Part shown: one piece after another, positions 1 through 5,687 of the stretch
Position numbering within the stretch: the stretch's first letter is position 1
Layout: the number at the start of each line of letters is the position of its first letter
Origin: Flavobacteriales bacterium
Lineage (GTDB): Bacteria > Bacteroidota > Bacteroidia > Flavobacteriales > BACL11
Length of the DNA: 5,687 bases
Reading direction: 5' to 3'
Assembly (NCBI GenBank): GCA_002724895.1
Contig: PBQB01000003.1
Location: forward strand, 8,411 to 14,097
Notes under the pieces: model-generated
The model's database searches: none
What the model was told of the DNA's origin: nothing
What the model saw: the letters and a program-made list of their open reading frames with translations, nothing else
Position numbers and translations under genes: made by a program

Positions 1-737
1 CTAAAAGTTACTACTTCGTCAAATAATAATAATGCATTATTTTTTCGTGTCCATTTATAAATCTCACTTATATATTTATCATATGCTGGAAACAAACCTG
101 CTCTGTGAGGAACCAAATCAATTAGAACACAAGAAATATCATCCGCATTTTGATCTAAAATTTTAATTGTTCTTGAAAGATCATTAAATGGGAAAATAAC
201 TACATCATTTAATACTGATTCGGGTGTCCCTTCTACAACAGGAACCGATTTTGGATTGTCTAAATTACCCCAATTAGTAGGATTTGAAGTTTGACTTATT
301 TCTGCATAATCATATGTTCCATGATAAGTTCCTTCTGCTTTAGCAATCTTAAACTTCCCATTATAAGCCCTAGATGCTTTAATCATTGTCATAACAGCTT
401 CAGTACCTGAGTTAACAAAACGTATTTTCTCAAAGGATGGATTTCTTGAGTTTAATAATTCAGCATACTTGACTTCAATCTCAGAACCCATAGTGTAAGC
501 TGTTCCTTTTTTTAGTTGTTCATTAACAGCATTATTTATTTTATCATTTGCATGACCATGAATCAAAGAAGCCATATTATTAGCAAAATCTATACGCTTA
601 ACTCCTTCAATATCAGTAATAAAACTTCCCTTTGCTTTATCGACATAAAAGGGATGAGGATATCTAAAAATTGTATTTCTACTTACACCTCCAGGTATAA
701 CTTTAACTGCTCGTTGATATATTGATTGATTTGACAT
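1..737 (-). CDS. Class III PLP aminotransferase of the GSAM-like group, probable beta-amino-acid transaminase (C-terminus outside window)
   Basis: The frame is open from the ATG at 735-737 to the window edge, giving 245 residues; the last two bases fit the next Arg codon. The fold is that of glutamate-1-semialdehyde aminomutase relatives (usually about 430-450 aa), so about 55% is present. Visible landmarks are IPGGVSR (14-20), the PLP-phosphate motif NSGTEA (109-114), the ring-stacking pair Tyr138-His139, and Asp240-Glu241, where Asp240 should contact the pyridine nitrogen. The catalytic lysine lies beyond the window. The SR-x-x-x-F segment with Arg20 resembles the region around Arg41 of Variovorax beta-phenylalanine transaminase (from memory), unlike the NSPVRAF of HemL. 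The usual EP before the substrate loop is replaced by IDLVPHRAGL (206-215). It is the last visible operon gene, 12 nt after the CoA-transferase beta subunit. I infer transamination of a beta-amino acid to a beta-keto acid. The family is sure; the substrate is not. Confidence 0.88.
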   Translation of the reverse strand, partial: MSNQSIYQRAVKVIPGGVSRNTIFRYPHPFYVDKAKGSFITDIEGVKRIDFANNMASLIHGHANDKINNAVNEQLKKGTAYTMGSEIEVKYAELLNSRNPSFEKIRFVNSGTEAVMTMIKASRAYNGKFKIAKAEGTYHGTYDYAEISQTSNPTNWGNLDNPKSVPVVEGTPESVLNDVVIFPFNDLSRTIKILDQNADDISCVLIDLVPHRAGLFPAYDKYISEIYKWTRKNNALLLFDEVVTF

Positions 738-749
738 GCTATATCTATT

Positions 750-1397
750 TTAATATTGAAATAAATTTGCTTCTGTTTTACTTTTTAAATACTCAAAACT
801 AATATTATCAGCCAATTCTTTTACGAATAGTCCTTCTTTATTCACATCAAGAATAGCTAAATTTGTATAAATTCTGTCAACAACATTCTTGCCAGTTAGT
901 GGAAAAGTACATTTATCTAAAATTTTAGGTATCCCTTTTTTGGTATTATGCTGTGTAATAACAAAAATTTTTTTTACTCCGGCAACTAAATCCATTGCTC
1001 CACCAACAGCAGGAACTATACTATTAGATCCAGTTGACCAATTAGCTAAATCACCATTTGAAGAAACTTGCATAGCACCAAGGACACAGATATCAATATG
1101 CCCCCCTCTAATCATAGCAAAACTATCAGCATGATGAAAAAAACTAGCTCCTGAAATAGTTGTAACACATTTCTTTCCTGCGTTTACTAACTCTCGATCT
1201 TCATTTTTCTTATCTGCAACCCTTCCCATACCAAGCAATCCATTTTCTGTTTGATATATCACCTCTCTGTCTTTGGGAACAAAATCTGCAACTAACTCAG
1301 GAATTCCAATACCTAAATTAACATAAGATTTATCTGGAATATCTAAAGCAACTTTTTTAGCCATTTCTATTCTATCCCATCCAACTTGCTCTAACAT
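750..1397 (-). CDS. 3-oxoacid CoA-transferase, beta subunit, PcaJ-type
   Basis: This 215-residue protein has the usual length of a family I CoA-transferase beta subunit. The catalytic glutamate is Glu51 in TENGLLG (50-56), which forms the glutamyl-CoA thioester; the common SENG is TENG here. NLGIGIPELVA (27-37) is the conserved N-terminal strand-loop. Two segments follow 3-oxoadipate CoA-transferase rather than SCOT: FFHHADSF (86-93) and the stretch at 118-136 ending in PAVGGAMDL. SCOT-type subunits have YFDSAESF and MVKGMGGAMDL there. It should form a heterooligomer with the alpha subunit and move CoA from succinyl-CoA (typical donor) to a 3-oxo acid in the cytoplasm. The start overlaps the alpha-subunit stop by 7 nt, which indicates coupled translation. 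Met12 is a possible later start, but the overlap favours the first. The symbol pcaJ is withheld because no other pca gene is present and the substrate is unproven. Confidence 0.94.
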   Translation of the reverse strand: MLEQVGWDRIEMAKKVALDIPDKSYVNLGIGIPELVADFVPKDREVIYQTENGLLGMGRVADKKNEDRELVNAGKKCVTTISGASFFHHADSFAMIRGGHIDICVLGAMQVSSNGDLANWSTGSNSIVPAVGGAMDLVAGVKKIFVITQHNTKKGIPKILDKCTFPLTGKNVVDRIYTNLAILDVNKEGLFVKELADNISFEYLKSKTEANLFQY

Positions 1398-2104
1398 AAA
1401 TATCTAATTTGAGATTCTACAAGTTCAGATTCGTGAGCAGGATTTTCTATTTCAATTACTTTATCAACATAAATACCTGGTGTTATCACATTTTCAGGAT
1501 TAATATCACCAATTTCAACAATCTTTTTAGACTGGACAATTGTCTCTTTTGCTGCTGTACACATTATTGGACCAAAATTTCTTGCAGTTGCATGATAAGT
1601 TAAGTTTCCATAACGATCTGAAATATTACATTTTACTAGAGAAAAATCTGCTTTTAAAGCATACTCTAAAACATATTCATTATCATCAAAAAATTTATGT
1701 TCTTTACCTTTAGATAATAATGTATTTATTGAAGTTCTAGTATAAAAAGCTGGAATTCCAGCTCCTCCAGCTCTAATTCTTTCTGCTAAAGTTCCTTGTG
1801 GTACTAATTCAAGTTCAATTTCATTTTTGTTATATAATTGTGGAAAAACAGTAGAATTAGCAGTTCTAGGAAATGAACATATCATTTTTTTTACCTGTCT
1901 ATTTTCTATTAATGCAGCTAAACCTACATGACCGCTACCTGTATTATTACTTATGATAGTTAAATTTTTAGAACCTTTATCAATTAAAGCATGTATTAGT
2001 TCTACAGGGCTACCAGCTTCTCCAAATCCACCAATCATTATAGTTGAATTATCATGTATATTAGCGACTGCATCTTTTAATGATTTTACAATCTTATTAA
2101 TCAT
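1391..2104 (-). CDS. 3-oxoacid CoA-transferase, alpha subunit, PcaI-type
   Basis: The protein has 237 residues, normal for the alpha subunit of family I CoA-transferases. Residues 18-33 match the family signature around GGF-x3-G-x-P exactly. Further conserved blocks are SNNTGSGHVGLAAL (52-65), VPQGTLAERIRAGGAGIPAF (101-120), ARNFGPI (174-180) and ITPGIYV (207-213). The block at 74-91 reads MICSFPR and then VFPQLY, as in 3-oxoadipate CoA-transferase PcaI; SCOT/ScoA proteins have ASYVGEN there, so the enzyme sits on the PcaI side. It lies 9 nt after the KamA-like gene and overlaps the beta subunit by 7 nt, so all are probably on one transcript. The likely reaction is succinyl-CoA plus a 3-oxo acid giving succinate plus 3-oxoacyl-CoA. 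The exact acid is inferred: 3-oxoadipate is the best guess, and another 3-oxo acid is possible. The last 15 or so residues are a variable tail. Confidence 0.94.
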   Translation of the reverse strand: MINKIVKSLKDAVANIHDNSTIMIGGFGEAGSPVELIHALIDKGSKNLTIISNNTGSGHVGLAALIENRQVKKMICSFPRTANSTVFPQLYNKNEIELELVPQGTLAERIRAGGAGIPAFYTRTSINTLLSKGKEHKFFDDNEYVLEYALKADFSLVKCNISDRYGNLTYHATARNFGPIMCTAAKETIVQSKKIVEIGDINPENVITPGIYVDKVIEIENPAHESELVESQIRYLC

Positions 2105-2113
2105 AAAAGGAGA

Positions 2114-3709
2114 TTATTCTTTTAAAGTAGGAGTCTTTTCTAGATGTTTAATTGCATTTTTTTCTAAAGCGTTTTCAATTTGAGCGAGTTCTTCTTCATA
2201 AAAATGTTGATCTCCTTCGAAAGGCTTTAGTTTAATAATAGTGTTTTCTTTTTCATCATATTCTGCTAAATATACTTTGTCCATCCACTTCATATTACGT
2301 GCTTCATTAAACTTAAGAACAAAAGCTTTTTTTCCATTTACTGTTACAGTTCCTAATAGAGAAGTTTTTCCTGCTGAAGATGTCATAGTAATATATCTTG
2401 AGGGCCTTCCTAAAGAAGGTAAACTTCTATATACTTTACCAAAAATTTTACTCATATCAGAGAGTGGTGCTGTAAAATACCCATGCTCTCCTGTAGGCCT
2501 TGCACAATATATTGAATGAAAACTCATTCCCATCATCATAAGAACATGGCCTAAATCTATCCAATTTTGAGCTGATCTATCAATATCAACTTTACCATTT
2601 TCGTCCATAAACAAGCTAATATGATTCATCATTGGACTTTGACTTTTCACAATAATTCCATTTGCCCTTAATCTTCTTATTGCTGCAATGGTATGTATAT
2701 TTAAAATTTCTTTTGGTGTAGAAAAATGGCCCATCCATAAAACTTGAATACCATTATCAATTAATTTTTTAAAAAGAGCTAGTGCCTCTGTATATTTCTT
2801 ATCAAGAATAATGTTTGGCTCGTAAGTTAAACCTCTAGATGCAATTCTAATTTGTCTTATATGAGAAAGTTCAGGATCTTCGATAACTGGAATTAAATAT
2901 TCTGCTAATCTTTTAGCTGGCATGTATCCAGCATCACCACCTGTAATTAAAATATCAGTTACTTCCTTGTGTTTTCTTAAGTAAGTATGAACTTGTTCTA
3001 CATTATCTTGTACAAACATATCATCATCCCCTCTTACTTGAGCATGTCTGAAACAGTAGGTACAATATGCAAAACAGCTTTGTGTAGTTTTATCAAATAA
3101 TAAAAATACTTGCGGATATTTATGCTGTCCCCCATCAACTGCTTCAAACTCTCCATCGGCATCATAAAAAGAAGGTCTGTTTAACATTTGTTTACCATCA
3201 TGAGGATTAGTTTGATCACGATATTCAACAACCCATTTCATTCTATCCTTATCATTGTCAAAACTTTTATATTTATCTACCAACTTTTTATCAATCATTC
3301 CTGGTTGAGGAAAAATTAATTGAAAAACTTGATCTTCTTCATAATTATCCCAGTCAATTGTACTTAAAATATGTTTAGTGGCTAAAAATGCATAAACCTG
3401 AAGAAAGAATTCTCTCTCTTGCATGTGAGTTAAAAATATACCATTTTTTTCTAGTATACTACATACTTGTTTAAAGCCTGCTAAACCAAAATATTTATTT
3501 TTTGCATCAGCAAACATTGAATGTGAGGTCCTGTTTAACAATGAGTGTTGAGGAAACACATTGTGTAATCTTTGTAATAAGGTATCTGGGGCTAAATTTT
3601 CATTGATAATTACATCTCTCTCATGATCTCCTAAACCATGATAATTCATTAAATCTTCTACATTAACAGCTTGATTAAGTTTAGTTCCTGGGATTTTTTT
3701 AAACATCAT
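2114..3709 (-). CDS. KamA-family radical SAM/PLP amino acid 2,3-aminomutase, substrate uncertain
   Basis: The protein has 531 residues, against about 416 for clostridial lysine 2,3-aminomutase. The radical SAM cluster motif C-x3-C-x2-C is Cys212, Cys216 and Cys219. It is followed by Arg221, at the place of KamA Arg134, which binds the substrate carboxylate. TGGDA (256-260) is the SAM-contacting GGD motif. Lys448 in SSAGK fits KamA Lys337, the PLP Schiff-base lysine. Counting back with no gap, KamA Asp293 falls on Arg404 and Asp330 on Thr441. Those aspartates hold the lysine epsilon-amino group, so an acidic substrate is more likely than lysine. The C-terminal zinc cysteines of KamA are absent (no Cys after 402), and about 87 extra residues precede the cluster. 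It begins with two Met codons (3709 and 3706); either could be the start. It is first in the operon, behind a candidate promoter. EpmB is excluded by length and by the PLP-lysine region. Confidence 0.87.
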   Translation of the reverse strand: MMFKKIPGTKLNQAVNVEDLMNYHGLGDHERDVIINENLAPDTLLQRLHNVFPQHSLLNRTSHSMFADAKNKYFGLAGFKQVCSILEKNGIFLTHMQEREFFLQVYAFLATKHILSTIDWDNYEEDQVFQLIFPQPGMIDKKLVDKYKSFDNDKDRMKWVVEYRDQTNPHDGKQMLNRPSFYDADGEFEAVDGGQHKYPQVFLLFDKTTQSCFAYCTYCFRHAQVRGDDDMFVQDNVEQVHTYLRKHKEVTDILITGGDAGYMPAKRLAEYLIPVIEDPELSHIRQIRIASRGLTYEPNIILDKKYTEALALFKKLIDNGIQVLWMGHFSTPKEILNIHTIAAIRRLRANGIIVKSQSPMMNHISLFMDENGKVDIDRSAQNWIDLGHVLMMMGMSFHSIYCARPTGEHGYFTAPLSDMSKIFGKVYRSLPSLGRPSRYITMTSSAGKTSLLGTVTVNGKKAFVLKFNEARNMKWMDKVYLAEYDEKENTIIKLKPFEGDQHFYEEELAQIENALEKNAIKHLEKTPTLKE

Positions 3710-3728
3710 TTTAATAGATTTTTTATAA

Positions 3729-3757
3729 CAAAGATATATACAAACGTTTAATTCAAA
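3729..3757 (-). promoter_or_regulatory. Candidate Bacteroidota promoter for the aminomutase/CoA-transferase operon
   Basis: Read on the minus strand, TTTG (3757-3754) is followed after 17 nt by TATCTTTG (3736-3729). This matches the Bacteroidota consensus TTG/TTTG, 17-23 nt, TAnnTTTG. A second TTTG at 3763-3760 gives a 23-nt spacer, also in range. Transcription would start near 3722-3725, leaving a short leader of about 15 nt before the ATG at 3709. The leader is A-rich with no Shine-Dalgarno sequence, as is common in this phylum. No operator-like inverted repeat overlaps it. Confidence 0.6.
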
Positions 3758-3779
3758 TTCAAAAAATTAACATAAATTA

Positions 3780-3800
3780 AATATTTTTTTTAAAAATATT
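3780..3800 (-). terminator. AT-only inverted repeat, possible weak terminator of the secreted-protein genes
   Basis: On the minus strand, AATATTTTT and AAAAATATT form perfect 9-nt arms around a 3-nt loop, 20 nt after the stop codon of the 369-residue T9SS protein. It has no GC pairs and no clear U-run after the stem, so it is poor by the classical definition. Its position, between the stop codon and the next promoter, is the main support. In such AT-rich DNA it could arise by chance. Confidence 0.3.
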
Positions 3801-3820
3801 GTTAATAATTAAAATGGTAA

Positions 3821-4930
3821 TTATTCAATTTTAATTTTCTTAATAACGAAATCTTCGTCACTTTTTACTAAAAGAAAATAAATTCCTTTATTAAATGAAG
3901 ATATATCTAAACTGATATTGTTGATAACATTTTTCGAAATAAGAATTCTACCATTAATATCTACAAAACTTAAAGAATAATTATTCTTTTTAATAAAATC
4001 AATATTTAATACATTTGATGTAGGGTTTGGAAAAACATTTAAAAGATTCTTTTCAACATTAACTGTTGAAGATACTGGTGGCGCTATTTGATAAGAAACT
4101 TCATCAATAATATTATCAAACTCATCAACAACAGCTTCACAAATTAAAAAGGATACACTAGTATCATCTGTTACCCATTGATACTTATATTCAATACTAT
4201 TATTTGAAAAACTTGTAAGGCCAGGGATAGAAGTAAATGGCACATTGGTGATCCATGTGGTTTGATTAGTTACTGTATCCTTACACAAAATATCTAATTC
4301 TGAATCTGTGTATGCAGTTAACTTTAATCTTAAAACATCAAAACTACCAAGACCGGTTGTCATAGATCCAGATGCATCAACAACAAAATCAGTAGAGTTT
4401 GTTATTTTAATAAGTGCTTCTTCTGCCTTATTTGCAACTCCATTAGTTAATACAGAAACTAAAGAATCTGGTATGTAACTACTTAAAAGTGGTCCAGTGA
4501 TTGATTCTTGAATTATAACTACAGGACCATCAGATAAAGTCAAACCGTATGTTAAAGGTAATGGAAAAAAAAGTGCAGGAGAATTAAAAACAGTATCTCC
4601 TAGACCAAGGAGAAAAAGTCCATTTGACTCTTGTTTATAATAACTTAAAGTTCCATTATCATTAAGGCATAAACTAGCACTTGGATATTGCTGTTCATAT
4701 GTCGTTCCTATTGGATCTAAAAACACTAATGTGTTAGTAGAATTATTAGAGTTTAATATTGAAAAATCCCAATTTTGGTTCAAGCCACTTGATCCTACAC
4801 TTAATAAAGAAGAAGGTGTTTCATTACGTTGATATACAATATCACCAATTGAATTTATATCAGTTATTGTAATTTGAGAATACGTACTTAATGAAATAAG
4901 TACAAATAAAATGCTCAGTATTTTTTTCAT
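3821..4930 (-). CDS. Secreted protein with T9SS type-A C-terminal sorting domain, function unknown
   Basis: The complete protein has 369 residues. An N-terminal signal peptide (Lys2-Lys3, then a hydrophobic stretch to about residue 15, likely cut near YSQ at 17-19) sends it through Sec. The C-terminal domain (about 292-369) is a type IX sorting domain: VFPNPTSNVLNI (299-310), then a strand with DINGR (333-337), FNKGIYFLLVKS (346-357) and a basic end, KKIKIE. This takes the protein across the outer membrane, where it is released or anchored after removal of the domain. The middle is rich in Ser, Thr and Asn and looks beta-structured. GSSGLNQNWDFS (near 47-58) resembles a motif I recall from other Bacteroidota secreted proteins of unknown role. 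I see no catalytic motif. It starts 2 nt after the stop of the upstream T9SS gene, so the two are probably co-transcribed and may act together at the cell surface. Confidence 0.9.
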   Translation of the reverse strand: MKKILSILFVLISLSTYSQITITDINSIGDIVYQRNETPSSLLSVGSSGLNQNWDFSILNSNNSTNTLVFLDPIGTTYEQQYPSASLCLNDNGTLSYYKQESNGLFLLGLGDTVFNSPALFFPLPLTYGLTLSDGPVVIIQESITGPLLSSYIPDSLVSVLTNGVANKAEEALIKITNSTDFVVDASGSMTTGLGSFDVLRLKLTAYTDSELDILCKDTVTNQTTWITNVPFTSIPGLTSFSNNSIEYKYQWVTDDTSVSFLICEAVVDEFDNIIDEVSYQIAPPVSSTVNVEKNLLNVFPNPTSNVLNIDFIKKNNYSLSFVDINGRILISKNVINNISLDISSFNKGIYFLLVKSDEDFVIKKIKIE

Positions 4931-4932
4931 AT

Positions 4933-5687
4933 TTAATTAATTATTAAATTTTTAATCATAAAACCTTGTTCTGAATATATTTTAATAAAAAACAAACCAG
5001 ACCCTAACTCAGATTTTCTAAAATTTATACTATTATTGACATTATTATAGGTCTTAATTTTTTCTCCTAAAATATTAAACACTTCTAAGTCAGATAATAA
5101 ATTTAAATATAGAGTTGAAATATTATTAGTTGGATTAGGGGAAATAACATTCCTGTTTTTTGAGTTCGTAATTGTATTTGAAGGAGCATCAATGAACAAA
5201 TCATATTGTTGTGCAGTAAAAGATGGTAAGTTCTGACCACCTCCATTATAAAGAACGGTGCCAATAACAGGAACGGTAATTGGCGGAATTTCAATATTTA
5301 TCATCATATTTATATCAATAGGATACGTACCATTTTGATTAGGCAGTCCAGAAATAGAAATACAACCATTAATTCCTGAGGGGTATTCACAATTATTAAT
5401 ATTACATAAATATGATAAATTAGCAGGTAAACCTACAATATCAAAATATACATAATTTACATCAACATTCATAACGGTACTAATACCCGCTGTATTCATA
5501 GCAGTAACTACTGAATTTGGTAATAAAAAACCAATATCTAATGTTGTATCCTCTAGAATTATTAATGTTAAGTCTTGCTGATATTGAACATTTTGCTGAC
5601 CATCCTCTATTCCAAATAATGAAATACCAGGTAAAGGACTATTTGGAGGGTAAACACCAGGTAAAGGACTATTTGTAAAAATCGGAT
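4933..5687 (-). CDS. Secreted or surface protein with T9SS type-A sorting domain (N-terminus outside window)
   Basis: The frame is open from the window edge to a TAA at 4933-4935, giving 250 residues of a longer protein. The ATG at 5499 is internal, because the frame runs on for 62 more codons without a stop and with protein-like sequence; the real start and signal peptide lie beyond 5687. Residues 5-20 of the fragment contain NSPLPG twice. The middle, about residues 77-135, has GLPANLSYLC and GCISISGLP followed by GTYPI, an Ig-like beta-module pattern common in flavobacterial secreted proteins, with cysteines at 94, 99 and 108. From about 180 on comes the T9SS sorting domain: ISPNPTNN (181-188), FNILGEKI (203-210), LGSGLFFIKI (227-236) and the end MIKNLIIN. 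I see no enzymatic motif. Binding or adhesion is possible but not shown. Confidence 0.86.
   Translation of the reverse strand, partial: PIFTNSPLPGVYPPNSPLPGISLFGIEDGQQNVQYQQDLTLIILEDTTLDIGFLLPNSVVTAMNTAGISTVMNVDVNYVYFDIVGLPANLSYLCNINNCEYPSGINGCISISGLPNQNGTYPIDINMMINIEIPPITVPVIGTVLYNGGGQNLPSFTAQQYDLFIDAPSNTITNSKNRNVISPNPTNNISTLYLNLLSDLEVFNILGEKIKTYNNVNNSINFRKSELGSGLFFIKIYSEQGFMIKNLIIN
5626..5675 (-). repeat. Tandem 20-nt direct repeat (30-nt period) inside the T9SS protein gene
   Basis: The same 20 nt occur at 5626-5645 and 5656-5675, separated by 10 nt and in phase with the reading frame. Each copy encodes the residues NSPLPG, giving NSPLPGVYPPNSPLPG. Identity at the nucleotide level, including synonymous positions, suggests a recent duplication rather than convergent protein sequence. 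The period of 30 nt is 10 codons, so a change in copy number would keep the frame. More copies may lie beyond the window edge. Confidence 0.8.

Larger units (their letters stand above)
3710..3820. other. Intergenic region between the T9SS genes and the aminomutase operon
   Basis: This is the only non-coding stretch longer than 12 nt in the window. It is 111 nt and extremely AT-rich. It holds the candidate promoter (3729-3757) and the AT-only inverted repeat (3780-3800). I see no small reading frame, riboswitch-like fold or RNA gene in it. Confidence 0.7.

Noticed and set aside
516..725. Plus-strand frame of 69 codons
   Set aside because: It lies opposite the well-supported aminotransferase gene and has low-complexity sequence without any family motif.
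889..1134. Plus-strand frame of 81 codons
   Set aside because: Antisense to the conserved CoA-transferase beta subunit; no recognisable motif.
2103..2113. AAAAGGAG just before the CoA-transferase alpha gene as a ribosome binding site
   Set aside because: The AGGAG reads on the plus strand, while the gene is on the minus strand, where the same bases are CTCCTTTT.
1953..2183. Plus-strand frame of 76 codons, and a shorter one at 1409-1603
   Set aside because: Both lie opposite the CoA-transferase alpha gene, the longer one also over the 3' end of the aminomutase gene; neither resembles a known protein.
2241..2519. Plus-strand frame of 92 codons
   Set aside because: Opposite the conserved PLP-lysine region of the aminomutase, whose motifs explain the sequence.
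1..3709. Clostridial-type lysine fermentation (kam/kdd/kce/kal) cluster
   Set aside because: Only the aminomutase and a CoA-transferase are shared; the 5,6-aminomutase, dehydrogenase, cleavage enzyme and ammonia lyase are absent from the window, and the lysine-binding aspartates appear replaced.
2114..3709. EpmB (EF-P lysine aminomutase)
   Set aside because: EpmB is about 340 residues and normally works with EpmA; this protein is 531 residues and sits in a catabolic operon.
5103..5294. Minus-strand frame of 63 codons
   Set aside because: Shifted frame inside the T9SS protein gene; the other frame carries the sorting domain.

Overview
This is an AT-rich window in which every supported gene lies on the minus strand, so it reads from the right end to the left. 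Three things point to a member of the Bacteroidota, most likely of the Flavobacteriia: two secreted proteins with type IX secretion (T9SS) type-A sorting domains, a promoter of the Bacteroidota form (TTTG, 17 nt, TAnnTTTG), and start codons without obvious Shine-Dalgarno sequences. There are no RNA genes, CRISPR arrays or insertion sequences.

Right part (about 3821-5687): two T9SS cargo genes in tandem, only 2 nt apart. The upstream one (4933 to beyond 5687) lacks its N-terminus in this window. It carries a cysteine-containing beta-rich module and a sorting domain. The downstream one (3821-4930) is complete, with a signal peptide and a sorting domain. Neither has a recognisable enzymatic domain.

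Middle (3710-3820): a 111-nt intergenic region with an AT-only inverted repeat behind the secreted-protein genes and a good candidate promoter for the next operon.

Left part (1-3709): a compact four-gene operon, transcribed in this order: a KamA-family radical SAM/PLP aminomutase (2114-3709), a CoA-transferase alpha subunit (1391-2104), its beta subunit (750-1397, overlapping by 7 nt), and a class III PLP aminotransferase (737 to beyond position 1). The spacings are 9 nt, a 7-nt overlap and 12 nt. The CoA-transferase resembles 3-oxoadipate CoA-transferase (PcaIJ) more than SCOT or AtoDA. In the KamA-like protein the two aspartates that hold the lysine side chain appear as Arg404 and Thr441. 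The aminotransferase has an N-terminal Ser-Arg motif like that of beta-amino-acid transaminases.

Together these suggest a catabolic route: an acidic alpha-amino acid is isomerised to a beta-amino acid, transaminated to a beta-keto acid, and activated as a beta-ketoacyl-CoA ready for thiolysis. The most economical substrate is 2-aminoadipate (from lysine), giving 3-aminoadipate, 3-oxoadipate and 3-oxoadipyl-CoA. This assignment is inference. The enzyme families are clear, but the substrates are not proven by the sequence.
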